From Zobellella taiwanensis (GTDB taxonomy: Bacteria; Pseudomonadota; Gammaproteobacteria; Enterobacterales; Aeromonadaceae): a stretch of DNA of 64,000 nucleotides. The stretch is from positions 62,001-126,000 of the forward strand of contig NZ_PXYH01000002.1 of assembly GCF_003012795.1 (NCBI RefSeq), given 5' to 3'. Both the position numbers and the translations under genes were made by a program. This document shows, piece after piece, positions 10,577 through 19,459 of this stretch (its first letter is position 1; each line of letters begins with the position of its first letter). Under the pieces are notes generated by a model. The model worked only from the letters and a program-made list of their open reading frames with translations, was not told the DNA's origin and searched no databases.

Positions 10577-10858
10577 ATGTTGTGTGTAGTGTATAAAAGC
10601 CTCAAAAAGGCGGAGACCTATCTTTTCGTCGAGCGGCGCGACGACTTCTCTCGCGTTCCCGCCCCCCTGCTCGATACGTTCGGTACCCCGCAACTGGCGA
10701 TGATCGTCAACCTGGCCAACCGCGACCGCCTGGCCCAGGCCGATATCGACAAGGTCCGCGATGCCTTGCGCAGCCAGGGTTACTACCTGCAACTGCCGCC
10801 CCCTCCGGAAAACCTGCTCAAGGCCCATCTGGCCGGGCAGGCCAGCACCCGGGACTGA
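10577..10858 (+). CDS. ycgL: YcgL-domain protein
   Basis: This small conserved gammaproteobacterial protein has an alpha/beta fold; its function is unsettled (E. coli YcgL has been proposed to be an RNase-like protein). The 93-residue product begins [20 protein letters not shown] and has the conserved [18 protein letters not shown] and [14 protein letters not shown] motifs of the domain. It heads the ycgL-ycgM-ycgN group, divergent from minCDE, as in E. coli. Confidence 0.93.
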   Translation: MLCVVYKSLKKAETYLFVERRDDFSRVPAPLLDTFGTPQLAMIVNLANRDRLAQADIDKVRDALRSQGYYLQLPPPPENLLKAHLAGQASTRD

Positions 10859-10876
10859 GCCTCACAGGAGAAGGTC

Positions 10877-11539
10877 ATGTATCAGCATCTGGATTTACAG
10901 GGACATCCCCTGCCGTTGGCGGCGGGCAAGGCGGTGTGCGTCGGGCGCAGTTACCGCGAGCATGCGGCCGAGTTGAACAATCCCGTGCCCGAGCAGCCGC
11001 TGCTGTTCATCAAGCCGGCCACCAGCCTGGTCGGGCTGGATGACCCCCTGGTTCTGCCCCAGGGCCTGGGGTCGGTGCATTATGAACTGGAGGTGGCGCT
11101 GCTGATAGGACGCCGCCTGTGTCACGCCGAGCCCGGTCATACCCTGGACGCCATTGCCGGCGTTGGGCTGGCGCTTGACCTGACCCTGCGCGAGGTGCAG
11201 GACAGGCTCAAGGCTCAGGGACATCCCTGGGAGCGGGCCAAGGCCTTCGACGGCAGTTGCCCGCTGACGCCCTTTGTGCAACCCGAACAGCTGGGTGATC
11301 TGCAGCGTCTGGATTTTTCCCTGAGCATCAATGAAGTACCGCGTCAGCAAGGCAACACCGCCCTGATGTTGTGGCCCATCAGCGAACTGCTGGCGCAAAT
11401 GAGTCGTTGTTTTACCCTCAATCCCGGTGATGTGATCCTGACCGGCACGCCCAAGGGGGTCGGTGAGCTGAGTCCCGGCGATCGCCTGGCGCTATCGCTC
11501 GGCAGTCAGTACGGGTTTACGGCCCGGGTGGCGGGATAA
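10877..11539 (+). CDS. ycgM: Fumarylacetoacetate hydrolase-family protein
   Basis: YcgM belongs to the FAH/acylpyruvase superfamily of metal-dependent enzymes that hydrolyse or decarboxylate beta-keto acids such as oxaloacetate or acylpyruvates. The 220-residue product shows the conserved YxxHAAE segment (YREHAAEL), LFIKPATSL, the metal-binding glutamates in [11 protein letters not shown], and GTPKGVG near the end. SD AGGAG lies 9 bases before the ATG. The precise substrate here is not evident. Confidence 0.92.
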   Translation: MYQHLDLQGHPLPLAAGKAVCVGRSYREHAAELNNPVPEQPLLFIKPATSLVGLDDPLVLPQGLGSVHYELEVALLIGRRLCHAEPGHTLDAIAGVGLALDLTLREVQDRLKAQGHPWERAKAFDGSCPLTPFVQPEQLGDLQRLDFSLSINEVPRQQGNTALMLWPISELLAQMSRCFTLNPGDVILTGTPKGVGELSPGDRLALSLGSQYGFTARVAG

Positions 11540-11543
11540 CCAG

Positions 11544-11978
11544 ATGCAGGCGGATTTCTGGCAACGCAAACGGCTCGACGAGATGAGCGATGAGGAATGG
11601 GAAGCGCTGTGCGATGGTTGCGGCAAGTGCTGCCTGAACAAGCTGATCGATGAGGAAACCGAGGAACTGGTGCACACCAATGTCGCCTGCGAGCTGCTCA
11701 ATACCCACAGCTGTGCCTGCAGCGATTATGCCAACCGGTTTTCCCGGGTGCCCGATTGCCTGAAGATCACCCGGGACAAACTACAGCAATATTATTGGCT
11801 GCCTTCCACCTGTGCCTACCGGCTGCTGGCCGAAGGCAAGTCGCTACCGTCCTGGCATCCACTGCGCACCGGCTCTAAAAGCGCCATGCACAAGGCCGGC
11901 CAGTCGGTGCGGGGCAAGGTCGTGCACGAGTCCCGGGCCGGGGACTGGGAAGATCACATCATCACCTGGGCCGGCTGA
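11544..11978 (+). CDS. ycgN: UPF0260 Cys-cluster protein YcgN
   Basis: YcgN is a conserved protein of unknown function in the CxxCxxxCC (zinc- or iron-binding) family. The 144-residue product has the [11 protein letters not shown] motif (about residues 28-38), the paired Cys in HSCACSDY, and further Cys in VPDCLKI and TCAYRLL. It starts 4 bases after ycgM, so cotranscription is likely. E. coli has the same order. Confidence 0.93.
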   Translation: MQADFWQRKRLDEMSDEEWEALCDGCGKCCLNKLIDEETEELVHTNVACELLNTHSCACSDYANRFSRVPDCLKITRDKLQQYYWLPSTCAYRLLAEGKSLPSWHPLRTGSKSAMHKAGQSVRGKVVHESRAGDWEDHIITWAG

Positions 11979-11989
11979 CGCCGACCTTT

Positions 11990-12502
11990 TTATCTCCGTA
12001 CGGCGGCCAGCAGCCGGGCCCCGAGAAAGAGAGCGGCAAGCAGGGCCAGGACGGCAAAAATCCCCATCAGCCACTGGGGCATGCTCAGGCCCAGCCAGGA
12101 CCAGTCGATTTGCGAGCAATCGCCGCTGGGATAGAACAGGGCGGGCAGCCACACATCCAGCTGGAACCAGGCGGGAAACTCGGCGAAGGTCGAGCACTGG
12201 TTGAAAGGTGAGGGGTCGAGCTGGTAGCCCACATGCTCCCTTGCCAGCAGATAGCCCTCGATCGAGGCCGCCAGCCAGCCGAGCAGGGCCAGCGGGCCGG
12301 CCATCGAATGGGCCGGCGCCAGCCAACCGAGCAGGGCGGCGGCGATCACACCGACCAACGCCGCCCTTTGATAGACACACATTACGCAGGGGGCATAGCC
12401 CTGCACATACTGGAAAAAGAGCGCAATCAGCAAGAGTGCTGTGCTGCCGGCGGCCAGCAGGCCCCAGGCAAGACGGGTGCGGGAAAAGGCATTCAAGAAC
12501 AA
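11990..12502 (-). CDS. dsbB: Disulfide bond formation protein DsbB
   Basis: DsbB is the inner-membrane quinone reductase that reoxidises periplasmic DsbA and passes electrons to the respiratory chain. The 170-residue product has four membrane segments. The catalytic pairs are visible: Cys39 and Cys42 in CVMC in the first periplasmic loop, and Cys103 and Cys129 in the second. In E. coli the first pair is CVLC. It is divergent from fadR, as in E. coli where dsbB lies near fadR. Confidence 0.95.
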   Translation of the reverse strand: MFLNAFSRTRLAWGLLAAGSTALLLIALFFQYVQGYAPCVMCVYQRAALVGVIAAALLGWLAPAHSMAGPLALLGWLAASIEGYLLAREHVGYQLDPSPFNQCSTFAEFPAWFQLDVWLPALFYPSGDCSQIDWSWLGLSMPQWLMGIFAVLALLAALFLGARLLAAVRR

Positions 12503-12621
12503 ATCCTCGTCGGGTTAAAGCGGGCAGGGAGCCATGGGTTGCGCTTGTGAGGCACTGGTCCGCTCTGTTATTATCGTCGCCAGTTATGCCATCCTTAACA
12601 TATTTGACACAGAGTGGTTGC

Positions 12622-13335
12622 ATGGTCATCAAGGCACAAAGCCCTGCCGGTTTCGCGGAAGAATATATCATAGAGTCGATCTGGAACAGCCGCTTTCCGC
12701 CAGGTTCTATTCTGCCCGCCGAGCGCGAACTGTCCGAACTTATCGGCGTGACCCGCACCACTCTGCGTGAAGTGCTGCACCGCCTGGCCCGGGATGGCTG
12801 GCTGACCATACAGCATGGCAAACCGACCCGGGTCAATAATTTCTGGGAAACCTCGGGGCTCAATATTCTCGAAACCCTGGCCCGGCTAGACGAAGAAAAG
12901 GTTCCTGAGCTGATCGAACACCTGCTGTCGGCGCGCACTCATATCAGCAGTATCTTTATTCGGGGGGCGGTCAAGCAGTCGCCTGACAAGGTGCGTGAAG
13001 CGGTGGCGGGTCTGGCGGGGCTGGCTGACGAGGCGGACGCTTTCGCCGCTTTTGATTACCGGTTGCATCACCAGCTCGCCTTTGCCTCCGGCAACCCCAT
13101 CTATGCCCTCATCCTCAATGGGTTTCGCGGACTCTATTGCCGTGTTGGGCGTTATTATTTCTCCCGTTCCGCCGCCCGTCATCTGGCTCGGGACTACTAC
13201 CAGACCCTGGCCGAGCTGGCCGAACAGGGCCGGGTGGACGAGGTGGCCGAACGGGTACGTGAATACGGCAAGGCCTCCGGCCGGCTTTGGCATGAGATGC
13301 GGGAGTACATGCCCCAGACCCTGGTCCATAAATAA
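12622..13335 (+). CDS. fadR: Fatty acid metabolism regulator FadR
   Basis: FadR is a GntR-family regulator that represses fatty-acid degradation genes and activates fabA and fabB, and is released by long-chain acyl-CoA. The 237-residue product starts [20 protein letters not shown], virtually identical to E. coli. The winged helix contains [20 protein letters not shown] (about residues 34-53), and the C-terminal acyl-CoA-binding domain is complete. A FadR-type site lies before fabA at 60881-60897, so at least one target is in the window. Confidence 0.96.
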   Translation: MVIKAQSPAGFAEEYIIESIWNSRFPPGSILPAERELSELIGVTRTTLREVLHRLARDGWLTIQHGKPTRVNNFWETSGLNILETLARLDEEKVPELIEHLLSARTHISSIFIRGAVKQSPDKVREAVAGLAGLADEADAFAAFDYRLHHQLAFASGNPIYALILNGFRGLYCRVGRYYFSRSAARHLARDYYQTLAELAEQGRVDEVAERVREYGKASGRLWHEMREYMPQTLVHK

Positions 13336-13369
13336 AACACAGCGCCTCCCCTGGGAGGCGTTGTGTTTT
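13334..13369. terminator. Bidirectional terminator between fadR and ycgB
   Basis: AAAACACAGCGCCTCCC pairs with GGGAGGCGTTGTGTTTT (17 pairs, one G-T) around a very short loop. A-run and T-run flank the stem. It separates convergent fadR and the yeaG operon. Confidence 0.85.
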
Positions 13370-13387
13370 TGGCTTGCGCGGCGGCAA

Positions 13388-14899
13388 TCAGGATTTTTCC
13401 GGGCAACGGGCCACTATGCTGGCGCTGCCGTCGGCTTCCTCCTGCTCAAGAATAACGTCAAACCCCCATAACCGGTGAATATGTTTGATCACCTCGTGGC
13501 GGGAATCCGCCAGCGGGATGCGGTTGTGGGGCACATGGCGCAGGGTAAGGGAGCGATCGCCTTTGACTTCCACGTTGTACACCTGAATGTTGGGCTCGAG
13601 ATTGGACAGGTTGTACTGGTTGGACAGGGTCTGGCGCAGTTGCCGGTAGCCGACCTCGTCGTGGATGGCGGAAATCTCCAGGTAGTTGCGGGTATCGTCG
13701 TCGGCCACCGCAAACAGGTGAAAGTCGCGCATGACCTTGGGTGAAAGAAACTGGCTGATAAAACTCTCGTCCTTGAAGTTCTCCATGGCAAAGTGCAGCG
13801 TCTTCAGCCAGTCGGAGCCGGCGATATCGGGGAACCAGGCCTTGTCTTCCTCGGTGGGGTGTTCACAGATCCGGCGTAAGTCCTGGAACATGGCAAACCC
13901 CAGGGCATAGGGGTTGATACCCGAATAATAGCGGCTGTTGTAGGCCGGCTGGTAGATGACGTTGGTATGGCTGTGCAATATCTCCATCATAAACCGATCG
14001 CTGACCAGGCCGTCGTCGTACATATGCTGGCAGATGGTGTAATGCCAGAAGGTCGCCCAGCCCTCGTTCATCACCTGGGTCTGTTTCTGGGGATAGAAGT
14101 ACTGGCTTATCTTGCGTACGATGCGCACGATTTCCCGTTGCCAGGGTTCGAGCAAGGGAGCATGTTTTTCAATGAAATACAGTATGTTTTCTTCCGGCTC
14201 GCTGGGGTAGCGCAGCTTTTTTGCCTGTTTGGTGTCGTCCATGCGCGGTAAAGTCCGCCACAGCTCGTTGACCTGGGTTTGCAGGTAGGCCTCGCGCGCC
14301 TTCTGCCGCCGCCGCTCTTCGGCCAGGGAAAGCTTTTGTGGCCGCTTGTAACGGTCCACTCCGTAGTTCATCAGGGCATGACAGCTGTCGAGGATGGCCT
14401 CGACCTCGGCAATGCCGTATTTTTCCTCGCATTCGTTGATGTAGTGTTTGGCGAACAGCAGATAGTCGATGATCGACTCGGCGTCGGTCCAGGTTTTGAA
14501 CAGGTAGTTGTTCTTGAAAAAGGAGTTGTGGCCGTAGCAGGCATGGGCCATTACCAGGGCCTGCATTGGCATGGTGTTTTCTTCCATCAGGTAGGCGATG
14601 CAGGGGTTGGAGTTGATAACGATTTCATAGGCCAGCCCCATTTGGCCGCGCTTGTAGGTCTGTTCGGTCTGGATGAATTTCTTGCCGTAAGACCAGTGGT
14701 GGTAACCGATGGGCATGCCGATACTGGAATAGGCGTCCATCATCTGTTCGCCGGTGATGATTTCTATCTGGTTGGGATAGGTATTGAGCCCGTAGCCGGC
14801 GGCGATGCGGGCGATTTCCCTGTGGTATTGTTCGAGCAGCTCGAAGGTCCAGTCAGGACCGTCACTGAGCGGCCGGGTTTTTGCTATCGCGTCTGCCAT
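13388..14899 (-). CDS. ycgB: SpoVR-family protein YcgB
   Basis: The SpoVR/YcgB family is named after a Bacillus spore-cortex protein; in proteobacteria it is a stationary-phase/nutrient-stress protein of unknown biochemistry that travels with yeaG and yeaH. The 503-residue product has the conserved IGMPIGYHHWSYGKKF and NEGWATFWHYTI segments (the latter with a metalloprotease-like HY) and full family length. It is the last gene of the yeaG-yeaH-ycgB operon. In E. coli ycgB is at a separate locus, so the linkage here is informative. Confidence 0.94.
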   Translation of the reverse strand: MADAIAKTRPLSDGPDWTFELLEQYHREIARIAAGYGLNTYPNQIEIITGEQMMDAYSSIGMPIGYHHWSYGKKFIQTEQTYKRGQMGLAYEIVINSNPCIAYLMEENTMPMQALVMAHACYGHNSFFKNNYLFKTWTDAESIIDYLLFAKHYINECEEKYGIAEVEAILDSCHALMNYGVDRYKRPQKLSLAEERRRQKAREAYLQTQVNELWRTLPRMDDTKQAKKLRYPSEPEENILYFIEKHAPLLEPWQREIVRIVRKISQYFYPQKQTQVMNEGWATFWHYTICQHMYDDGLVSDRFMMEILHSHTNVIYQPAYNSRYYSGINPYALGFAMFQDLRRICEHPTEEDKAWFPDIAGSDWLKTLHFAMENFKDESFISQFLSPKVMRDFHLFAVADDDTRNYLEISAIHDEVGYRQLRQTLSNQYNLSNLEPNIQVYNVEVKGDRSLTLRHVPHNRIPLADSRHEVIKHIHRLWGFDVILEQEEADGSASIVARCPEKS

Positions 14900-14908
14900 G
14901 GACTCACC

Positions 14909-16177
14909 TCATGCCGCTTGTTTCTTGAACAGTTCCCGGAACACCGGGTAGATGTCTTCCACCGAGCGAATATGCTCCATGGCAAAATTGGAAAAGCCGC
15001 GCGCTACGGTTTCGTATTCGTGCCAAAGGCTCTGGTGGGCCCGGTTGGTGATTTCGATGTAGGCGTAATAACGCACCAGCGGCATGATGTCGTTGTGCAG
15101 CAACTGCCGGCAAAGGGGAGAATCATCGGCCCAGTTATCGCCGTCCGAGGCCTGTGCCGCATAAATGTTCCACTGATCTGCCGGATAGCGTTCCGCCATC
15201 ACTTCCTTCATCAGTTGCAGGGCGCTGGAGACGATGGTGCCGCCGGTTTCCTGGGAATAGAAAAATTCCTGCTCGTCCACCTCCTTGGCCTGGGTATGGT
15301 GGCGGATGAACACCACGTCCACGTTTTTATAGCTGCGGGTCAGGAACAGGTAAAGCAGCAGGTAGAAGCGCTTGGCCATGTCCTTGGTGGCCTGATCCAT
15401 GGAGCCGGATACGTCCATCAGGCAGAACATCACCGCCTGGGTGGAGGGAACGGGACGTTTGACGAAGTTATTGAAACGCAGGTCGAAGGTATCGATAAAA
15501 GGCACGGCGGCGATGCGCCGGCGCAGCTCGGCCAGTTCATCCTCCAGCTCCTGGATGCGGGCGTAGTTCTCCGCCGGACGCTTGCCGAGTTCGGCCAGCT
15601 CCCGTTCGAGCTGCAGTACCGTTTTTTTCTTGCCGGCCTGCAGCGCGGTACGCCGGGCCAGAGACTGGCGCAGTGAGCGCACCACGTTGATGTTGGCCGG
15701 CACCCCGTCGGCGGTATAGCCGGCACGGAAGGTCTTCAGCTCGCTTATCTTGTTGAGCTTGTTTTTTTCCAGGTTGGGCAGCTCTAGGCCGTCGAACAGC
15801 AGGTCCAGATACTCGTCCTTGGAAATCTGAAACACAAAGTCGTCCTGTCCTTCGCCCTGGTTGCCGGCTTCGCCCTGACCGCCGCCCTTGCCGGCTCCCC
15901 CCAGCGGCCGATCAACCTTGTCCCCGGCCACAAACTGGTCGTTGCCCGGATGGACCTGGTCGCGCCGACCGCCCTTGCCCTGGTGGAAGAAGGGCTCGGA
16001 AATATCCCGGGTGGGAATGGAAACGCTCTCACCCTTGTCGATATCCTGGATGCTGCGCTTTAAGACCGCGTCCGACACCGCCTTTTTGAGTTGCTGTTTA
16101 TAGCGGCGGATAAAGCGCTGCCGGTTGACAGCGCTTTTGTTGCGGCCATTTAGTCGTCTGTCGATAAAATGCGCCAT
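14909..16177 (-). CDS. yeaH: UPF0229 protein YeaH, von Willebrand factor A-like
   Basis: YeaH is a conserved vWA-type protein coexpressed with the kinase YeaG under stress and nitrogen starvation; its activity is unknown. The 422-residue product has a glycine-rich linker near residues 80-100, the segment [20 protein letters not shown], and a MIDAS motif DVSGSMDQ with the downstream [10 protein letters not shown] start at [16 protein letters not shown] by alignment with E. coli; an ATG 12 bases earlier is also possible. It lies between yeaG and ycgB. Confidence 0.94.
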   Translation of the reverse strand: MAHFIDRRLNGRNKSAVNRQRFIRRYKQQLKKAVSDAVLKRSIQDIDKGESVSIPTRDISEPFFHQGKGGRRDQVHPGNDQFVAGDKVDRPLGGAGKGGGQGEAGNQGEGQDDFVFQISKDEYLDLLFDGLELPNLEKNKLNKISELKTFRAGYTADGVPANINVVRSLRQSLARRTALQAGKKKTVLQLERELAELGKRPAENYARIQELEDELAELRRRIAAVPFIDTFDLRFNNFVKRPVPSTQAVMFCLMDVSGSMDQATKDMAKRFYLLLYLFLTRSYKNVDVVFIRHHTQAKEVDEQEFFYSQETGGTIVSSALQLMKEVMAERYPADQWNIYAAQASDGDNWADDSPLCRQLLHNDIMPLVRYYAYIEITNRAHQSLWHEYETVARGFSNFAMEHIRSVEDIYPVFRELFKKQAA

Positions 16178-16199
16178 GGTTTCCCCCAACGGATTTTCA

Positions 16200-18122
16200 T
16201 CAGGTTGACTTGCGTACCCTCAGGTACCATTCCGAGAGCAGGCGCACCTGCTTGCGGGTATAGCCTTTTTCCATCATGCGGGCGACGAAGTCGTCGTGCT
16301 TTTTCTGCTCCTCGGCGCTGGTCTTGGCATTGAAGGAAATGACCGGCAGCAGCTCTTCGGTGTTGGAGAACATCTTTTTCTCTATTACCGTCCTGAGCTT
16401 CTCATAGCTGGTCCAGTTGGGATTTTTGCCGGCATTGTTGGCCCGGGCGCGCAGCACGAAATTGACGATTTCGTTGCGGAAGTCCTTGGGATTGCTGATA
16501 CCGGCGGGTTTTTCGATTTTTTCGAGTTCGGCATTGAGCGCCGAGCGGTCGAACAACTGACCGGTTTCCGGGTCCCGGTATTCCTGATCCTGGATCCAGA
16601 AGTCGGCGTAGGTGACATAGCGGTCGAAAATGTTCTGGCCGTACTCGGAATAGGATTCCAGGTAGGCGGTCTGGATTTCCTTGCCGATGAACTCCACGTA
16701 TTTTGGGATCAGGTAGCCCTTGATGAACTCCAGGTAACGATCGTGGACATCCTGGGGAAATTGCTCCCGCTCAATCTGCTGTTCGAGCACATAAAACAGG
16801 TGGACCGGGTTGGCGGCCACTTCGGCATGGTCGAAGTTGAATACCCGCGACAGTATTTTGAAGGCGAACCGGGTCGACAGCCCTGTCATGCCTTCGTCCA
16901 CGCCCGCGTAATCGCGATATTCCTGATAGGACTTGGCCTTGGGATCCGTATCCTTGAGGGTTTCGCCGTCATACACCCGCATCTTGGAATAGATGCTGGA
17001 GTTTTCCGGCTCCTTCAGCCTCGACAAGACGGTGAACTGCCCCAGGGTCTCCAGGGTGCCTGGGGCACACTTGGCGCGGGACAGCTCGCTGTGGGTCAGC
17101 AGCTTTTTGTAGATTTCGACTTCTTCGGTCACCCTCAGACAGTAGGGCACCTTGACGATGTAAACCCGGTCGAGGAAGGCCTCGTTGTTTTTGTTGTGTT
17201 TGAAGTGCTGCCATTCGGACTCATTGGAGTGGGCCAGGATGATGCCTTCGAAGGGCAGGGCGGAGAGTCCTTCGGTCCCGTTGTAGTTGCCTTCCTGGGT
17301 GGCGGTCAGCAGGGGATGAAGCACCTTGATCGGCGCCTTGAACATCTCCACGAATTCCATCATACCCTGGTTGGCCTTGCACAACGCGCCCGAGTAGGAA
17401 TAGGCGTCAGCGTCATCCTGGGCGAAGTGCTCAAGCTTGCGGATATCCACCTTGCCGACCAGGGAAGAAATATCCTGGTTGTTGTCGTCACCGGGCTCGG
17501 TCTTGGCGATGGCGATTTGATCGAGCACGGAAGGATAGACTTTCTCGACCCGGAAGCGAGTGATATCGCCGCCATATTCATGCAGTCGCTTCACCGCCCA
17601 GGGCGACATAATGGGCCTGAGGTAACGGCGGGGTATGCCGTATTCCTGTTCCAGCACCGGGCCATCCTCGGCCATGTCGAACAGGCAGAAGGGGTGGTCG
17701 TTGACCGGCGAGCCCTTGAGCCGGTAAATGGGCACTTTTTGCATCAATGACTTGAGGCATTCGGCCAGGGAAGATTTGCCGCCGCCCACCGGGCCGAGCA
17801 GGTAAAGGATTTGTTTTTTCTCTTCCAGTCCCTGGGCCGCGTGCTTGAGATAGGACACGATCTGCTCGATGCTGTCCTCCATGCCATAAAATTCGGCAAA
17901 GGCCGGATAACGGGCGATTACCCGGTTGGAAAACAGCCGGCTGTATCTGGGTACCTGAGCCGTGTCTATCATTTCCGGCTCGCCGATGGCCATCAGCAGG
18001 CGTTCGGAGGCAGAGGCATAGCAGGCCTTGTCTTCCCGGCACATATCCAGGAACTCCTGCAGGCTGTACTCTTCTTCCTTGGCCTTTTCATAGCGCGTTT
18101 GGTAGTGCTCGAAAATTCCCAT
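16200..18122 (-). CDS. yeaG: PrkA-family serine protein kinase YeaG
   Basis: YeaG/PrkA is an AAA-type protein with Ser/Thr kinase activity, induced by stationary phase and nitrogen starvation. The 640-residue product has a Walker A ([14 protein letters not shown], about residue 103), long stretches near-identical to E. coli such as [21 protein letters not shown], and the C-terminal kinase region ending [10 protein letters not shown]. The start [15 protein letters not shown] has GGGGGA 7 bases upstream; a longer in-frame extension is not conserved. A -10-like CTACAAT (18157-18162) may be its promoter. Confidence 0.96.
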   Translation of the reverse strand: MGIFEHYQTRYEKAKEEEYSLQEFLDMCREDKACYASASERLLMAIGEPEMIDTAQVPRYSRLFSNRVIARYPAFAEFYGMEDSIEQIVSYLKHAAQGLEEKKQILYLLGPVGGGKSSLAECLKSLMQKVPIYRLKGSPVNDHPFCLFDMAEDGPVLEQEYGIPRRYLRPIMSPWAVKRLHEYGGDITRFRVEKVYPSVLDQIAIAKTEPGDDNNQDISSLVGKVDIRKLEHFAQDDADAYSYSGALCKANQGMMEFVEMFKAPIKVLHPLLTATQEGNYNGTEGLSALPFEGIILAHSNESEWQHFKHNKNNEAFLDRVYIVKVPYCLRVTEEVEIYKKLLTHSELSRAKCAPGTLETLGQFTVLSRLKEPENSSIYSKMRVYDGETLKDTDPKAKSYQEYRDYAGVDEGMTGLSTRFAFKILSRVFNFDHAEVAANPVHLFYVLEQQIEREQFPQDVHDRYLEFIKGYLIPKYVEFIGKEIQTAYLESYSEYGQNIFDRYVTYADFWIQDQEYRDPETGQLFDRSALNAELEKIEKPAGISNPKDFRNEIVNFVLRARANNAGKNPNWTSYEKLRTVIEKKMFSNTEELLPVISFNAKTSAEEQKKHDDFVARMMEKGYTRKQVRLLSEWYLRVRKST

Positions 18123-18386
18123 AGTCAGTCCCCCAATCAATCCAGGCTCGCACATTATTGTAGACAGAGCCTTGCGCACACAACTTTCACATCCTTTACC
18201 GATAAGGTTAGTCGCGAATCTGTCATCTTGCTGGTGTAAGGTTCGGAAAAGACAAAGATTTTGTGGTGAGCCCGGTTCCCGGTGTTTTTCGGCTGCGCGA
18301 ACGGTAAAGCGCAGTTTGAGTTTCTTATGAGTCCTTTTTTGGGGCGCAGGGCCGGGTCTGAACAGAATGAAAGGGAAGGTCCTTTT

Positions 18387-18404
18387 ATTTACGTTAACGT
18401 AAAT
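18387..18404. promoter_or_regulatory. 18-base perfect palindrome, LiuR-like operator
   Basis: ATTTACGTTAACGTAAAT is a perfect palindrome in the yeaG-azoR intergenic region. It resembles operators of the MerR-family branched-chain amino-acid regulator LiuR. The target promoter is not clear; it lies 54 bases upstream of the -35 of the putative small RNA. Confidence 0.5.
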
Positions 18405-18457
18405 GACATTCATCTGGTTATTTGGTGAGCGGTTACATGATTTGTGATTTTTTTACG

Positions 18458-18486
18458 TTGACTTCACATTTGGCGGCGGTTACATT
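18458..18486 (+). promoter_or_regulatory. Promoter of the putative small RNA
   Basis: TTGACT and TACATT are exactly 17 bases apart, predicting transcription from about 18493. No ORF begins within reach, while an intrinsic terminator follows about 100 bases later. A half-site TTTACGTT overlaps the -35. Confidence 0.6.
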
Positions 18487-18492
18487 GAAGGC

Positions 18493-18611
18493 GCATCAAG
18501 GTCTAGCCATTTGCTCCAGCCCAAATCAGGCAACTTGTTAGGTAAGATGCGTAGCTCTGTTTAAGCACGTTTCCGTTTGTTTGACCCTCGCCTGCGAGGG
18601 TTTTCTTTTTT
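18493..18611 (+). ncRNA. Putative small RNA, about 118 nt
   Basis: A well-formed promoter, a non-coding stretch and a rho-independent terminator with a long U-tract lie in order between the divergent yeaG and azoR. Near the 5' end CGCATC (18492-18497) can pair with GATGCG (18546-18551), enclosing a mostly open region. The 3' hairpin with TTTTCTTTTTT looks like an Hfq-type terminator. I compared it from memory with Spot 42, ArcZ, CyaR, RprA, FnrS and GcvB and found no convincing match, so its family is unknown. An unrecognised short peptide is less likely because no RBS-start pair is seen. Confidence 0.55.
18584..18611 (+). terminator. Terminator of the putative small RNA
   Basis: ACCCTCGC and GCGAGGGT form a stem closing on a tight loop, followed by TTTTCTTTTTT. 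There is no upstream gene on this strand that it could serve other than the small RNA. Confidence 0.75.
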
Positions 18612-18633
18612 GTGATAAAACAACACCTCTTTC

Positions 18634-18649
18634 TTTACGTTTACGTAAT
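18634..18649. promoter_or_regulatory. Second ACGT palindrome, LiuR-like
   Basis: TTTACGTTTACGTAAT matches the perfect palindrome at 18388 in 14 of 16 positions. It lies between the small RNA terminator and azoR, where it could act on an azoR promoter. Confidence 0.4.
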
Positions 18650-18821
18650 CCTGGTGGCCCCTTTGGGCTGGATTCAATTTTTTTGAATATCATGGCCGCC
18701 AATTTCCGATATAAATTCTCCCGTTCATCCCATACAGTACTTCCAACGAAGGCGATAACCCTGTTCTACTCGGTAGAGTTTGCCTGTTATGTCAAAGATA
18801 AACCCACAGGAGCACAACAAG

Positions 18822-19409
18822 ATGAGCAAGACACTGGTTCTGAAATCCAGCATTCTGGGTGAGCATTCACAGTCAACCAAATTGATTGATTTTATGGTGG
18901 AGCAGCTTGATGTAGCTCAGGTCAAGGTAAGGGATCTGGCGGCCGAGCCGCTGCCAATGCTTGATGGTGACGGTGCCTTTGCCTTGCGCGGCGGTGAGGA
19001 CCTGAACCCCCGCCAACGGCAGTTGCTGACGTTGTCCGATGCGCTGGTGGCGGAAGTGCAGGCAGTGGACACCCTGGTCATTGCCGCTCCCATGTATAAC
19101 TTCCACATCCCGGTTCAGCTCAAGGCATGGATAGATCTGATCTGCCGCGCCGGTATTACCTTCCGCTATACCGAGCAGGGGCCTGAAGGCTTGCTCAAGG
19201 GGAAAAAGGCCGTGGTGGTCACCACCCGTGGCGGTATGCACAAGGATGCCCCGACCGATTTGATCACGCCCTATCTGAGCACAGTGCTGGGATTTGTCGG
19301 TATCAGTGAGGTGGAATTTGTTTATGCCGAGGCGCTGAACATGGGAGAGGAGGCCCAGCAGAGCGGGCTGGCGCAAGCGCGCCGCAGCCTGGAAGCTCTG
19401 GTGGCCTGA
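18822..19409 (+). CDS. azoR: FMN-dependent NADH-azoreductase
   Basis: AzoR is a flavodoxin-fold homodimeric quinone and azo-dye reductase that protects against quinone stress. The 195-residue product starts [18 protein letters not shown] and carries the FMN-binding [17 protein letters not shown] segment (about residue 90) and TTRGGMHKD. The ATG has AGGAG 9 bases upstream; the longer upstream frame is not conserved. It sits behind a long intergenic region holding two ACGT palindromes, which may control it. Confidence 0.93.
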   Translation: MSKTLVLKSSILGEHSQSTKLIDFMVEQLDVAQVKVRDLAAEPLPMLDGDGAFALRGGEDLNPRQRQLLTLSDALVAEVQAVDTLVIAAPMYNFHIPVQLKAWIDLICRAGITFRYTEQGPEGLLKGKKAVVVTTRGGMHKDAPTDLITPYLSTVLGFVGISEVEFVYAEALNMGEEAQQSGLAQARRSLEALVA

Positions 19410-19428
19410 AGTTTTTATGCCAACATAC

Positions 19429-19456
19429 AAAACGGGCTGCCATCGCAGCCCGTTTT
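19429..19456. terminator. Bidirectional terminator after azoR
   Basis: AAAACGGGCTGC and GCAGCCCGTTTT form a perfect 12-pair stem with loop CATC, between convergent azoR and the aminotransferase gene. Confidence 0.9.
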
Positions 19457-19459
19457 CTT

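Noticed and set aside
18581..18862. 93-codon plus-strand frame between the small RNA terminator and azoR
   Set aside because: No RBS, starts inside the terminator, overlaps azoR out of frame and has no recognisable domain.
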